64,000 nucleotides of DNA from Neptunicella marina (lineage in GTDB: Bacteria > Pseudomonadota > Gammaproteobacteria > Enterobacterales > Alteromonadaceae), in assembly GCF_014270035.1 (NCBI RefSeq), contig NZ_JACNEP010000008.1, positions 1-64,000 of the forward strand. The letters run 5' to 3'. Position 1 is the first letter of the stretch, and each line of letters opens with the position of its first letter. The notes beneath the pieces were generated by a model. It was not told where the DNA came from, ran no database searches, and saw nothing but the letters and a program-made list of their open reading frames with translations. The position numbers and the translations under genes were made by a program. Below are positions 19,369 through 29,504 of this stretch, one piece after another.

Positions 19369-20268
19369 ATGTCTAACCCTTTGTTGTTTTTTATTTGTGT
19401 TGTGATCTGGGGATCAACCTGGATTGCCATTACCTTCCAGTTAGGTGATGTGCCTCCGATTGTGTCGGTGGCGCTGCGTTTTAGTATCGCTGCGCTGGTA
19501 TTACTGGCGTTTTGTTTAGTCAAAAGATTGCCAATGCGTTTACCGGTCGGCATACATCTGCGCATGGCATTAGTTGGTTTCTGTTTATACACTTTGGATT
19601 ACACCCTGCTCTATCATGCCGAGCACTATATTATTAGCGCGTTAGTTGCAGTATTGAGCTCGAGCATTATTTACATCAATGTTGTGCTGCGTCGTGCTTT
19701 ATTAGGCAAACCGATGCGTATGGAAGTAATTCAGGGCGCCTCGGTTGGTTTGCTTGGCGTTATACTTATTTTCTGGCCTGAATTTGCGATGCTGCAGGAA
19801 AATGCAGGTCTTTGGCTGGGTATTAGTTTTGCTGCCGCGTCGTTCTTTTTTGCTGCCAGTGGCAATGTGGTATCTGAACAAATTCTCGACCGTGGCACAC
19901 CTGTGGTGCAAATGAATTTCTGGGCAATGACCTATGGCATTGTTTTTACCTCAAGCTACGCACTTATTATGGATTTGCCGTTTTCTTTACCGTCATCTCA
20001 TGAATATTGGTGGTCATTAATCTATTTAGCGGTATTTGGCTCTGTGTTTGCCTTTGGTGCCTACATGCGACTGGTACAACAGATCGGTTCTGATAAAGCC
20101 GCTTATGTGGTGTTGATGTATCCGGTGGTGTCGCTGATTTTATCGACGTTATACGAAGGGTATGTCTGGCACTGGCAAGCCGGTGTCGGCGTATTGTGTA
20201 TTTTACTCGGCAATGCAATTGCCATGGGAAAATTAAAACGCAAAACACCTGTTATGGCTGCCGGTTAA
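19369..20268 (+). CDS. EamA/DMT family transporter
   Basis: A 299-residue inner-membrane permease with ten predicted helices made of two EamA repeats, the drug/metabolite transporter fold. Visible features are the N-terminal helix with WGSTWIAITFQLGDVPP and the second repeat with YMRLVQQIGSDKAAYVVLMYPV, typical of RhaT/YedA-like exporters. Substrate cannot be told; amino-acid or metabolite export is usual. The start codon has no good Shine-Dalgarno and lies just after the proA terminator, so expression may be low. Confidence 0.87.
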   Translation: MSNPLLFFICVVIWGSTWIAITFQLGDVPPIVSVALRFSIAALVLLAFCLVKRLPMRLPVGIHLRMALVGFCLYTLDYTLLYHAEHYIISALVAVLSSSIIYINVVLRRALLGKPMRMEVIQGASVGLLGVILIFWPEFAMLQENAGLWLGISFAAASFFFAASGNVVSEQILDRGTPVVQMNFWAMTYGIVFTSSYALIMDLPFSLPSSHEYWWSLIYLAVFGSVFAFGAYMRLVQQIGSDKAAYVVLMYPVVSLILSTLYEGYVWHWQAGVGVLCILLGNAIAMGKLKRKTPVMAAG

Positions 20269-20337
20269 ATGTTGTACAAAAATGCAAAGTTTGCTGTAGT
20301 GGGCTGCCGGATTAAATAAGGATTAATTAAACCAAGC

Positions 20338-21384
20338 ATGTTACTTCTAATCATCTATGTCTTTGTTGCATTGTTTTTTTCGTTTTTGTGCTCTGTTTCT
20401 GAGGCTGTCATATTAAGTGTGTCGCAATCTTACATTGCGGTGCTTGAAGGCAAACAAAAGCACAGCGGCATTTTACTGCGAGGTTTGAACAACAATATAA
20501 ACAAAACCCTGTCAGCGATTTTAACCTTAAACACCATCGCGCATACCGTGGGAGCGGCTGGTGCCGGAGCACAAGCTGCAATCGTGTTTGGGGATGGTTA
20601 TCTGGGTGTGGCCTCCGCCGTACTGACTTTATTGATTCTGATTTTTTCTGAAGTGATCCCAAAAACCATTGGTGCCAGTTACTGGCGAGCTTTGGCGCCT
20701 GCCACTGCTTATTTTGTGCATTATTTATGTATTGCTTTGTACCCAATTGTTTATGTGCTGGAAAAAATGACCAGCAAATTTACCAATCAGGATGAATTAA
20801 GTGGTTTAAGCCGTACCGAGCTTAAAGCGCTGGCTGAACTATCCCATCAGCATGGGCAACTGGCATTGCATGAATTAAACATCATGCAGAACCTGATGAG
20901 TCTGCATCAAACCAGGGTCAAGTCTGCCATGACACCGCGTACTGTAGTTTTTTCGATTGATGAAAACATGACAGTTGAGTCCTTTTATCATCAGCATTCC
21001 AAACAGAGTTTTTCGCGTATTCCGGTGTATGAGCAGGGCGATACCGAGAAAATTTGTGGTTTTGTGCTTAAGTCAGACTTATTAGTGGCGCAGGCGCGTG
21101 GCAATGGTGACAAATCAGTGCGCGCATATCTCAAGGAAATGGTAACCGTCAGCAGTAGCATGCCATTATCACGCACCTTGGAACACTTCTTCCCGGGGCG
21201 CAATCATATGATTTTAGTGGTAGATGAATACGGTGGATTGGAAGGCATATTAACGATGGAAGATTTACTCGAGACCCTGCTGGGTCTCGAGATAATCGAT
21301 GAAAAAGACAAGAATGTCAGTATGCAAAAAGTCGCGTTAGCCAAGTGGAAACAGCGATTGCGAAATGTTCAGCAAAGTGACTAG
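20338..21384 (+). CDS. CNNM/DUF21 membrane protein with CBS pair (hemolysin-like family)
   Basis: A 348-residue protein with an N-terminal DUF21/CNNM transmembrane domain (about 1-150) and a CBS domain pair (about 190-315: TPRTVVFSIDENM and MILVVDEYGGLEGILTMEDLLE). Family members are linked to magnesium or cobalt ion transport. The C-terminal CorC_HlyC domain of longer homologues is absent, the protein ending soon after the second CBS, so this is the short form. AGGA precedes the ATG by about 15 nt. No partner gene is adjacent. Confidence 0.88.
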   Translation: MLLLIIYVFVALFFSFLCSVSEAVILSVSQSYIAVLEGKQKHSGILLRGLNNNINKTLSAILTLNTIAHTVGAAGAGAQAAIVFGDGYLGVASAVLTLLILIFSEVIPKTIGASYWRALAPATAYFVHYLCIALYPIVYVLEKMTSKFTNQDELSGLSRTELKALAELSHQHGQLALHELNIMQNLMSLHQTRVKSAMTPRTVVFSIDENMTVESFYHQHSKQSFSRIPVYEQGDTEKICGFVLKSDLLVAQARGNGDKSVRAYLKEMVTVSSSMPLSRTLEHFFPGRNHMILVVDEYGGLEGILTMEDLLETLLGLEIIDEKDKNVSMQKVALAKWKQRLRNVQQSD

Positions 21385-21414
21385 AGCTCAATACGCTCTA
21401 ATTATTATTATTTT
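21382..21414 (+). terminator. Weak terminator overlapping the CNNM gene stop
   Basis: TAGAGC (21382-21387) pairs with GCTCTA (21395-21400). The left arm includes the stop codon. An A/T-rich tract (ATTATTATTATTTT) follows instead of a pure T run. Confidence 0.45.
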
Positions 21415-21723
21415 GACCGACTAATGCGGATAAATCGCGTCCCTGCCCGTCAATGCGATACTTCGCCCTTTGTGAACCAAAGGCATATGCAGTATTGCTA
21501 CAACACATACCTTTGATAGGGAATGAGCTAGCGCGCTCTGATCTGTTCGTTGTTGTAATATTATTATTATTGTTATATCACGATCTTCCCGTTGGCCTTT
21601 ATAAAGCACCTATCAGGCCAACTTTTAAAAATTAATAAAAACAATAACTTAGTGTTTTTGTGTATGTTGTTTACGCGACTTTTGCACAAAAAGGGTGGAA
21701 TTGTGCACTGTTATAGTGAATTG
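21415..21723. other. Non-coding gap between converging genes
   Basis: About 310 bases without a supportable gene. Short open frames on both strands here have no Shine-Dalgarno and no family resemblance. The gap contains an ATT-repeat tract near 21559-21575 and an inverted repeat TGCACAA / TTGTGCA at 21683-21707, close to the end of the next minus-strand gene. I see no tRNA or clear structured RNA. Confidence 0.5.
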
Positions 21724-22044
21724 CTATAAACGTGCAAACTGGTAATCCCGTTCCACTTTGGCAATGCGCAACTTATAGGCGTTGTACCATTGTTCCTTGC
21801 CCATTTTCTGTGCTTGTTGATGTTCGGCGTTGTTTCTCCACGCCTTTATCGAGTCTAAATCTTTCCAATAAGACACCGTAATACTTAAGTCAGCAGAAGC
21901 TGATTCGGCACCCAAAAAGCCGGGCTGTTGGTGTGCCAGGTTCCACATGTTGGTTGCCATATCGGAATAACCTTGCTGCTGGTCACTTTTGACTGAGGTA
22001 AATATTACGGTGTAATAAGGTGGCTTGGGGGTGTCAGCGAACAT
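21724..22044 (-). CDS. Antibiotic biosynthesis monooxygenase (ABM) domain protein
   Basis: A 106-residue ferredoxin-fold protein of the ABM/YgiN-like group: YYTVIFTSVKSD, then a helix, QQPGFLGAESA, ITVSYWKDLDSIKAW and a C-terminal YKLRIAKVERDY. Such proteins are small dimeric oxygenases or heme-degrading enzymes, and many have no known substrate. GGAAG lies upstream of the ATG. It is downstream of ilvC on the opposite side of the ilvC start, transcribed in the same direction but separated by the ilvC terminator. Confidence 0.85.
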   Translation of the reverse strand: MFADTPKPPYYTVIFTSVKSDQQQGYSDMATNMWNLAHQQPGFLGAESASADLSITVSYWKDLDSIKAWRNNAEHQQAQKMGKEQWYNAYKLRIAKVERDYQFARL

Positions 22045-22108
22045 TAGGTGTCTTCCATTTTAATGATGGGGGAACAATAGGATATCAGGCGCGATGGTGT
22101 TTGACAGA

Positions 22109-22135
22109 CAAAAAAACGCCCGGATAAACCGGGCG
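22109..22135 (-). terminator. Rho-independent terminator of ilvC
   Basis: A perfect 7-bp GC-rich stem (CGCCCGG / CCGGGCG, loop ATAAA on the plus strand) at 22117-22135 is followed on the minus strand by TTTTTTTG. It ends ilvC transcripts about 58 nt after the stop codon. Confidence 0.9.
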
Positions 22136-22193
22136 ACAGGGCGCTTAACTTAAACGCTGTGCACTCTCGCACTTAGGGAGTCGTTTAGCGGGA

Positions 22194-23678
22194 TTAGCTG
22201 GCATCCACAATGGCTTTCATGTCAGTCATGTAGCCACGCAGTTCTTCACCAATCCATTCCACATCGTGTTCACGAATGGCACGATTCACATCGACCAGAG
22301 TTTTATTGTCCACGCTGTTGGATTTGCTGTTTAATCCTTTACCAATCACATCGGTGCCAATGGTTGGCATAAATTTTTCTGCTAACAGAGGAATCGCTGC
22401 GTTAGCAAACAGGTAGTTACCGTATTCTGCGGTATCAGAAATAACCACGTTCATTTCATACAAACGCTTGCGCGCAATCGTATTGGAAATTAGCGGGGTT
22501 TCATGCAAAGACTCGTAATAAGCTGACTCAGGCAAAATACCGGCCTCAACCATGACATCAAACGCAAGTTCAACACCACATTTGATCATGGCAACCAGCA
22601 AAATGCCGTTATCGAAAAACTCCTGTTCTTCAATGGTGCCTGAATATTCAGGGGCATTTTCAAAAGCCGTCTGGCCTGTTTCTTCACGCCATTTTAATAA
22701 GTTAGCGTCACCGTTGGCCCAGTCTTCCATCATGGTGCGTGAGAACTCTCCGCTGATGATGTCATCCTGGTGCTTTTCGAATAAGGGACGTAACAAACCT
22801 GTTAGCTGTTCTGATAACTCAAAGGCTTTAACCTTGGCCGGGTTAGACAAGCGGTCCATCATATTGGTTACACCGCCAATTTTCAGGGCTTCAGTAATGG
22901 TTTGTAAACCATACTGGATCAGTGCGCCTGCATAGGCAGCATCGATACCGTCAGCCACCATTTTTTCATAACACAACACGGCGGCGGTTTGTTGCATACC
23001 ACATAAAATGGTTTGCTCACCCATTAAGTCTGATTTAACTTCAGCAACAAAAGAAGATTCCAGTACGCCGGCTTTATCACCACCGGTTGCACTAGCCAGT
23101 GCCTTGGCAATTTCTAAGCCTTCGCCCTGAGGATCGTTTTCGGGATGAACAGCGATTAGGGTAGGTACACCAAAACCACGTTTGTATTCTTCGCGTACTT
23201 CGGTACCCGGGCACTTAGGCGCGCACATTACGACTGTAATGTCGCTGCGAATCTGCTGGCCTTCTTCGACGATATTAAAACCGTGCGAATAACCCAGTGT
23301 TGAGCCTTTTTTCATTAAAGGCATAACGGCTTCAACCACAGAAGCATGTTGTTTATCCGGCGTCAGGTTATACACCAGATCGGCGGTTGGAATTAAATCC
23401 TGATAGGTGCCTACTGTAAAACCATTATCAGTGGCGCGTTGATAAGAATCTCGTTTTTCATCAATGGCTGCCTGACGCAGCGCGTAAGATACATCCAGAC
23501 CTGAATCACGCATATTCAGACCCTGATTAAGTCCCTGGGCACCGCAACCAACGATCACGACTTTTTTGCCTTTCAGGAACTCACAACCCTGCGAAAATTC
23601 ATCGCGTTGCATAAAACGACAGCGTCCCAGTTGATCCAACTGTTGACGCAAAGACAGGGTATTAAAATAATTTGCCAT
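22194..23678 (-). CDS. ilvC: Ketol-acid reductoisomerase, class II
   Basis: IlvC converts acetolactate and acetohydroxybutyrate to dihydroxy acids with NADPH and Mg2+, the second step of isoleucine/valine synthesis. At 494 residues it is the long class II form with a duplicated C-terminal domain. The N-terminus ([14 protein letters not shown]) and the Rossmann motif GCGAQG at 44-49 match the enterobacterial enzyme closely. It is divergent from ilvY across a 117-bp gap with an IlvY-type palindrome, so acetolactate-dependent activation by IlvY is expected. Confidence 0.98.
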   Translation of the reverse strand: MANYFNTLSLRQQLDQLGRCRFMQRDEFSQGCEFLKGKKVVIVGCGAQGLNQGLNMRDSGLDVSYALRQAAIDEKRDSYQRATDNGFTVGTYQDLIPTADLVYNLTPDKQHASVVEAVMPLMKKGSTLGYSHGFNIVEEGQQIRSDITVVMCAPKCPGTEVREEYKRGFGVPTLIAVHPENDPQGEGLEIAKALASATGGDKAGVLESSFVAEVKSDLMGEQTILCGMQQTAAVLCYEKMVADGIDAAYAGALIQYGLQTITEALKIGGVTNMMDRLSNPAKVKAFELSEQLTGLLRPLFEKHQDDIISGEFSRTMMEDWANGDANLLKWREETGQTAFENAPEYSGTIEEQEFFDNGILLVAMIKCGVELAFDVMVEAGILPESAYYESLHETPLISNTIARKRLYEMNVVISDTAEYGNYLFANAAIPLLAEKFMPTIGTDVIGKGLNSKSNSVDNKTLVDVNRAIREHDVEWIGEELRGYMTDMKAIVDAS

Positions 23679-23755
23679 ACAAAACCTTAAAACAATCTGG
23701 TTATTAATCCGTCATTGAGCATACGGGATTGGCTTTGTTGTATAAAATGATATAT

Positions 23756-23783
23756 TTGCAAAATAGTATTTCATATTTTGCAA
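23756..23783. promoter_or_regulatory. Candidate IlvY operator in the ilvY-ilvC intergenic region
   Basis: A perfect 10-bp inverted repeat TTGCAAAATA / TATTTTGCAA is separated by 8 nt. It lies between the divergent ilvC and ilvY starts, 13-40 nt before the ilvY ATG. LysR-type IlvY proteins bind such TTGCAA-type palindromes to activate ilvC and repress themselves. The binding assignment is inference. Confidence 0.75.
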
Positions 23784-23795
23784 TATAGAGTTGGC

Positions 23796-24653
23796 ATGGA
23801 TTTCAGAAGTCTGCAGTTATTTCACCATTTAAGTACCAGCTTGCATTTTGGTAAGACGGCCGATGCTTTGTACGTTAGTCCTTCAACACTGAGTCGGGTG
23901 ATTCAACGTTTAGAGCAGGAGTGTGGCAGTGAACTATTTGTGCGTGATAATCGTTCAGTTAAGCTGACAGCTGCGGGCGAACAATTACGGGATTTTGCCG
24001 ACGATACCCTGCGTCAGTGGTCTCAATTAAAGTCTCAGTTGAATGACAAAAATCAGCAGTTACGTGGTGAAGTAAAATTATTCTGCTCGGTGACAGCCAG
24101 TTACAGCCACCTGCCTAAATTACTGGATAATTTCAGCCATTTGCATCCTCAGGTAGAGATTCAGCTGACCACCGGTGATCCGGATATGGCGGTGCAAAAG
24201 TTACTCAATCGCGAAGTCGATGTCGCTATTGCTGTGGTAACCCCCGATTTTCCTGCGGAACTGCACCATCGCCATCTGGATAATCGCCCTTTGGTAATGA
24301 TCACGCCAGCCAGCAGTAAAGTGACTAAACTCGAGCAAGTCAACTGGCGTGAAATGCAGATGGTCTTGCCAGAATCCGGACCGTCTAAACGTATTGTGCA
24401 TCACTGGCTGGCTGAGCATGGCATCCGTCCAAGAGTTTATGGTCACGTTGCCGGGCATGAAGCGATAGTGAGTATGGTGGCCTTAGGCTGTGGACTTGGC
24501 ATAGTGCCTAAAGTGGTTGTGGATAATTCGGTGGCGCGCGATAAGGTGAATTGCATCGTGTTGCACGATATTGAATCGTTCAAACTGGGCATTTGCTGTC
24601 TAAGCGAAAAAGCGGGCGACCCTTTGGTTGAGTCGCTAATGGCTGCGTACTAA
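23796..24653 (+). CDS. ilvY: LysR-type activator of ilvC (IlvY)
   Basis: A 285-residue LysR regulator with an N-terminal HTH (MDFRSLQLFHHLSTSLHFGKTA, SPSTLSRVIQRLEQE) and a substrate-binding domain. IlvY activates ilvC in response to acetolactate/acetohydroxybutyrate. Identity rests on the MDLRDLK-like start, overall resemblance, and the divergent position beside ilvC. The ATG at 23796 is preferred over an upstream in-frame TTG that lies inside the operator. Its 3' end converges with comM, separated by 6 nt. Confidence 0.93.
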   Translation: MDFRSLQLFHHLSTSLHFGKTADALYVSPSTLSRVIQRLEQECGSELFVRDNRSVKLTAAGEQLRDFADDTLRQWSQLKSQLNDKNQQLRGEVKLFCSVTASYSHLPKLLDNFSHLHPQVEIQLTTGDPDMAVQKLLNREVDVAIAVVTPDFPAELHHRHLDNRPLVMITPASSKVTKLEQVNWREMQMVLPESGPSKRIVHHWLAEHGIRPRVYGHVAGHEAIVSMVALGCGLGIVPKVVVDNSVARDKVNCIVLHDIESFKLGICCLSEKAGDPLVESLMAAY

Positions 24654-24659
24654 ACGGAA

Positions 24660-26171
24660 TTATTTACCCAATTGTGCAAGCAGCCGATCGAAACTACGAT
24701 AGCTCAGCGCCTGCGCCAAATGTTCATGGCGAATATTGTCGCAACCGGCTAAATCGGCAACGGTGCGTGCGACTTTAATAATGCGATGATAGCTGCGAAT
24801 CGATAAACCAAGCTTTTCTACTGCAGTTTCCAGAAATTGCTGGTCTTCGGCCAGCAGCGGGCAAAAGCGGTCGATTTCTTTATTAGATAAATGGGCGTTG
24901 GCTTTGCCGCATCGTGCCATTTGCATTTCACGGGCTTTGATTACCCGTGCTCTGACTACCTTGCTACTTTCGCCTCTGTCTTTTACCTGCTGACCAAAGC
25001 TGCCGCTGGGCAATTGCGGTACATCGATTTGCAAGTCGATACGATCTAAAAAAGGACCTGAAATACGATTTAAATAACGTAAGATTTGATCACCTGTACT
25101 GCGACCGTCATCAATCGCACCGGTTGGACTGGGGTTCATGGCAGCGATTAACTGAAATTGTGCCGGGAACAAGGCTTGTCTGGCTGCGCGTGAAATGGAA
25201 ACAGAACCGGATTCCATCGGTTCACGCAATACATCCAGCACTTTGCGGTCGAATTCTGGCAGTTCATCTAAAAATAATACGCCATTGTGTGCCAGCGAAA
25301 TTTCACCGGGACGTGGAATACTACCTCCTCCCACTAATGCTACGGCTGAACTGGTATGGTGTGGGCTGCGAAAAGGCCGGATACGCCACAATTCTGGATC
25401 AATGGCTTTGCCACAAACAGAATGAATTGCGGCAGATTGCAGCGATTCATCATCTGTCATTGGTGGCAAAATGCTAATCAGGCGATTGGCTAACATAGTT
25501 TTGCCGGTGCCCGGAGGCCCTGTCATTAACATGTTGTGTTGACCGGCCGCGGCAATTTCTAACGCGCGTTTGGCGGCGGTTTGTCCGACAACGTCCTGCA
25601 AATCAATTGGATAGCGGATATCATGATTAAGTGTTGTGACCGGGACAAAAGGTAACGAGTTTTGTCCGGATAAATGATGAAACACATCGGTTAATGCGTG
25701 AGCGCCAAAAGATTCACTATCCTGTACTAAACTGGCTTCGCTCATATTTTGTGAGGGCACTATGGCGCTACGGTTGTTTTTACTGCAGGCATAAACAAAG
25801 GGTAATACGCCAGTGATGGGGCGAACGTCACCATTTAAGCCAAGTTCGCCAATTAATTCATAGTGTTCTAATTTCTCAGCAGGTAATAACCCACTGGCGG
25901 TGATAATGCCAATGGCTATGGCTAAATCGAAACGGCCGCCTTCTTTAGGCAAATCTGCCGGTGCCAGATTAACTGTGATGCGTTTGGCGGGGAATTCAAA
26001 TTGCGAATTGATCAGTGCACTGCGCACTCTGTCACGGGATTCACGTACAGAGGCTTCGGGCAATCCAACGATATTAAACGCGGGCAAGCCATTGGCCAAA
26101 TGCACTTCAACAGTTATTAATGGAGCATCTACTCCAACAGATGCACGACTGTGTACTCTGGCTAACGACAT
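24660..26171 (-). CDS. comM: ComM/YifB family AAA+ ATPase (Mg-chelatase-like)
   Basis: A 503-residue protein with an N-terminal Lon-protease-like domain (VEVHLANGLPAFNIVGLP), an AAA+ Mg-chelatase core with Walker A GPPGTGKTMLA and the PFRSPHHT segment, and a C-terminal Mg_chelatase_C region. In Vibrio, ComM is a hexameric helicase promoting branch migration when imported DNA is integrated during natural transformation. The start has GGGAGA 4 nt upstream. It is monocistronic and convergent with ilvY. Confidence 0.95.
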   Translation of the reverse strand: MSLARVHSRASVGVDAPLITVEVHLANGLPAFNIVGLPEASVRESRDRVRSALINSQFEFPAKRITVNLAPADLPKEGGRFDLAIAIGIITASGLLPAEKLEHYELIGELGLNGDVRPITGVLPFVYACSKNNRSAIVPSQNMSEASLVQDSESFGAHALTDVFHHLSGQNSLPFVPVTTLNHDIRYPIDLQDVVGQTAAKRALEIAAAGQHNMLMTGPPGTGKTMLANRLISILPPMTDDESLQSAAIHSVCGKAIDPELWRIRPFRSPHHTSSAVALVGGGSIPRPGEISLAHNGVLFLDELPEFDRKVLDVLREPMESGSVSISRAARQALFPAQFQLIAAMNPSPTGAIDDGRSTGDQILRYLNRISGPFLDRIDLQIDVPQLPSGSFGQQVKDRGESSKVVRARVIKAREMQMARCGKANAHLSNKEIDRFCPLLAEDQQFLETAVEKLGLSIRSYHRIIKVARTVADLAGCDNIRHEHLAQALSYRSFDRLLAQLGK

Positions 26172-26392
26172 CTGCTCTCCCTATAACAGTCTGTTTAGCT
26201 TGATATTTTTTTGTGTCCACTAATAAAACTAGTCGCATTGGCTGATTATTCAAATAATGTGTTAATCCCATCATGTACCTTGGAAATTAATTGATTTTTC
26301 AGCGATATACCTGGAAGTAAGCAGTGATACCTTTTGCTCATGTTTTTCGTATACACTGTGTAAGTTAAATTTTTTCTCAGGGATGTTCGGAG

Positions 26393-28699
26393 ATGCAAAA
26401 ACTGTTGCAACAAGCTGTAACCCGTTATACATGGAGTGTGCTTTTACTCTCTTTGTGTCTGATTGCTCTTTGTGGCTTTGGCGCTTCCAAGCTTTATTTT
26501 CGTGGTGACTACAAAATTTTCTTTGGTCACTCTAATCCGCAGTTGCTGGCTTTCGAGTCCATGCAAAAGACCTTCAACAAAAACGACAACATTGGCATCG
26601 TGGTAGCACCGGAGGATGGGGATGTATTTACCGCTGAAAACTTAACTCTGTTGTGGAATTTAACCGAAGATGCCTGGCAAATCCCCTACTCCAGCAGAGT
26701 GGATTCAATTACCAATTTTCAGCATACCCAGGCGGAACAAGATGATTTGTTGGTTGAGCCTCTGGTATTAGAACCAGAAGAGCTTGATGCAGAGAAGCTT
26801 CAGCATGTGAAACAGGTCGCATTAAATGAACCGGTTTTATTAAAAAAACTGATCTCAGAGGCAGGTGATGTAGCCATGGTAAATATTACCGTGCAGTTGC
26901 CAGATAAGGTTGATCAAACGGCTGAAGTTCAGGAAATCGTCAGTTTTACACGTGATCTGGTTAAAAAGTATCAAAATCAATATCCAACTGCACAGTTCCG
27001 CCTTATTGGTGTGGTGATGATGAATAATGGTTTTTATGAGGAGTCACAAAAAGATGCCAGCAGCCTGATCCCCGGAATGTTTGTTGCCATTATCCTAATG
27101 CTGGCACTGCTTTTGCGCTCGGTTACCGCAACCCTGTGTACCTTATTGATTATTATTGTGAGTAACGTCACTACGCTGGGTATTGCTGGTTGGGCGGGTT
27201 ATTACCTTTCAACGGCAACGGTAAATGTGCCTATTATTGTGATGACATTAGCGGTAGCTGATTGTGTGCATATTGCCTCTTCGATGCTGTTTGATATGCA
27301 ACAGGGCAGTACTAAAGCAGATGCAATCAAACACAGTTTACGACTGAACATGAAGCCGGTATTTATTACCAGTATCACCACGGCGATTGGCTTTTTAACC
27401 TTTAATTTCTCTGACGTACCACCATTGCAGGATTTAGGAAATCTGGTTGCTCTTGGTGTTGTGTTTGCGTGGATATTCTCAATTACGCTATTTCCAGCAT
27501 TATTGATGATGTTGCCGATCAAGGTAAAACCGCAATCAAATCAAAAAAACGGAGCAATGGAAAAATTTGCCGAATGGGTAATCAAACAGCAAAAAACACT
27601 GTTAATTGTGATGGGGATTGTGATTATTGGCGGAACTGCGCTGACACCGCTTAACTCTGTTAATGACATTCCATTGGAGTATTTTGATACTTCACTAAAG
27701 TTTCGGCAGGACAATGATTTTATGCAAGCTCGACTGTCTGGAATGACATTAATTGATTTGGAACTTGATAGTGAAAGAGCCAGTGGCGTAAACAGCCCTC
27801 AATTTCTGGAAATGGCAGAGGACTTTTCTAACTGGGTTAGATCACAATCTGAATTAGACCATCTAGCCACACTTACCGATATTTTTAAGCGTCTAAACAA
27901 AAATATGCATGGTGATGATGATTCCTGGTATCGCCTGCCTGAGCAACAGGATTTAGCTGCTCAGTATTTACTGATGTATGAAATGTCACTACCTTATGGA
28001 TTGGATCTCAATAATCAATTGAATATTGATAAATCAGCTATGCGTATGACTCTGACGTTGAAAAATCTGGGGAGCCATGAACTAACGGGCTTTGAACAGA
28101 AAATTCGTGATTGGTTTACTACACACTATCCTGAACAAAAAATTGAGATGTCTAGTGTGGCTTTGATGTTTGCACATATTGGTGAGCGTAATATGGCCAG
28201 TATGTTGTTAGGAACCAGTGTTGCTGCGATTCTCATTTCTGTTTTACTGATCTTTGCTTTAAAAGATTTACGTCTGGGGTTAATCAGCCTGATCCCTAAT
28301 TTGGCACCAGCCGGTATTGGTTTTGGTTTATGGGCTTTGTATAACGGCAATATTAATTTGGGTTTGTCAGTGGTGACATCCATGTGCCTGGGCATAGTGG
28401 TTGATGATACAGTACATTTTTTAAGTAAATATCAGTATTCGCGGCGTCAGGGCAATAATGCCGAAGATGCAATCCGTTATGCATTCTCGTCTGTTGGCAG
28501 AGCGCTGTGGATCACGACGCTGGTATTGTTTGTTGGGTTTATGGTGCTAACGCTGTCAGCATTTACACTCAATAGTTATCTGGGATTACTGACCGCAGTG
28601 ATTATTTTACTGGCGTTGGTTGTAGACTTTTTGTTCTTACCAGCCTTTTTATTATTGCTGGATAAACGGGTTTATCAGGAAGGAAATTCACATGCTTAA
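26393..28699 (+). CDS. RND/MMPL family exporter
   Basis: A 768-residue inner-membrane protein of the MMPL-type RND exporter group: a first helix, a periplasmic loop (about 35-215), five helices (about 220-370), a second helix and loop, and a final bundle of five. The Asp in ADCVH and VDDTVHF inside helices 4 and 10 resemble RND proton-relay positions. Homologues move lipids such as hopanoids or are of unknown substrate. The next gene, a LolA-like protein, overlaps its 3' end by 8 bp, and a barrel protein follows, suggesting a lipid or lipoprotein path across the envelope (inference). Confidence 0.9.
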   Translation: MQKLLQQAVTRYTWSVLLLSLCLIALCGFGASKLYFRGDYKIFFGHSNPQLLAFESMQKTFNKNDNIGIVVAPEDGDVFTAENLTLLWNLTEDAWQIPYSSRVDSITNFQHTQAEQDDLLVEPLVLEPEELDAEKLQHVKQVALNEPVLLKKLISEAGDVAMVNITVQLPDKVDQTAEVQEIVSFTRDLVKKYQNQYPTAQFRLIGVVMMNNGFYEESQKDASSLIPGMFVAIILMLALLLRSVTATLCTLLIIIVSNVTTLGIAGWAGYYLSTATVNVPIIVMTLAVADCVHIASSMLFDMQQGSTKADAIKHSLRLNMKPVFITSITTAIGFLTFNFSDVPPLQDLGNLVALGVVFAWIFSITLFPALLMMLPIKVKPQSNQKNGAMEKFAEWVIKQQKTLLIVMGIVIIGGTALTPLNSVNDIPLEYFDTSLKFRQDNDFMQARLSGMTLIDLELDSERASGVNSPQFLEMAEDFSNWVRSQSELDHLATLTDIFKRLNKNMHGDDDSWYRLPEQQDLAAQYLLMYEMSLPYGLDLNNQLNIDKSAMRMTLTLKNLGSHELTGFEQKIRDWFTTHYPEQKIEMSSVALMFAHIGERNMASMLLGTSVAAILISVLLIFALKDLRLGLISLIPNLAPAGIGFGLWALYNGNINLGLSVVTSMCLGIVVDDTVHFLSKYQYSRRQGNNAEDAIRYAFSSVGRALWITTLVLFVGFMVLTLSAFTLNSYLGLLTAVIILLALVVDFLFLPAFLLLLDKRVYQEGNSHA

Positions 28700-29486
28700 T
28701 CTAAAACGAATTACAGCCTCACTATTGTTAGTGGCCGCGTTGGTAATATCGCCATTGTCGCTGGCTGATGATGCTGCCAAAGGACTGGAAATTGCAAAAG
28801 AACGTAAGGCGCGTGATGCCGGTTGGGGCAGCAGTGAATCTGATACGCTGATGGTATTGCGTGACGCACAAGGTAATGAAAGTGTCAGGGCCATTCGTGC
28901 TAAAGCGTTGGAAGTAAAAGGTGATGGTGATAAAAGCCTGACTGTTTTTGACCAGCCAGCGGATGTAAAAGGTACTGCGTTTTTATCCTTTTCACATATT
29001 GAAGATGCCGATGAGCAATGGTTGTATTTACCAGCGATCAAGCGGGTAAAACGTATTTCGTCTAACAATAAATCAGGCCCCTTTATGAGCAGTGAGTTTG
29101 CTTATGAGGATATGAGTTCTTTTGAACTGGCTAAATACAAATTTAACTATCTGCGTGATGAAAAGCTTAACGGCCTGGATTGTTTTGTGGTGGAAGCCAC
29201 ACCCACAGACCGTTTTTCCGGTTATACCAAAATTATTAGCTGGATTGATAAACAGCATTACCGCGTCATGAAAAACGAATTTTACGACCGTAAAAAGGCG
29301 TTACTTAAGACCATGACTATGTCCGATTACCAGCTGTATCTGGATAAATACTGGCGCCCTAAAAGACTGGATGTGATTAATCATCAGACAGGTAAAAGTA
29401 CCAGTTTAATCGTGAAACAAATCAATTTTAATGTGGATTTAGATGATAACGATTTTAATAAAAACAGTTTAAAACGCGTGCGTTAA
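28692..29486 (+). CDS. Outer membrane lipoprotein-sorting protein, LolA-like fold
   Basis: A 264-residue exported protein with a signal peptide (about 1-25, ending SPLSLA). The mature part has the pattern of the outer membrane lipoprotein-sorting family found beside RND exporters: DTLMVLRDAQGN, FLSFSHIEDADEQWLYLPAIKRVKRISS, and YTKIISWIDKQHYRVMKNEFYDRK. The fold resembles LolA/LolB and could carry a lipid ligand in the periplasm. Its start overlaps the exporter gene (translational coupling) and the barrel gene starts 18 nt after it. Confidence 0.88.
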   Translation: MLNLKRITASLLLVAALVISPLSLADDAAKGLEIAKERKARDAGWGSSESDTLMVLRDAQGNESVRAIRAKALEVKGDGDKSLTVFDQPADVKGTAFLSFSHIEDADEQWLYLPAIKRVKRISSNNKSGPFMSSEFAYEDMSSFELAKYKFNYLRDEKLNGLDCFVVEATPTDRFSGYTKIISWIDKQHYRVMKNEFYDRKKALLKTMTMSDYQLYLDKYWRPKRLDVINHQTGKSTSLIVKQINFNVDLDDNDFNKNSLKRVR

Positions 29487-29504
29487 TGATCAGGACTCTG
29501 CAGT

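Noticed and set aside
21421-21635. Overlapping short open frames on both strands in the gap before the ABM gene
   Set aside because: No ribosome-binding sites, an ATT repeat inside, and no family resemblance.
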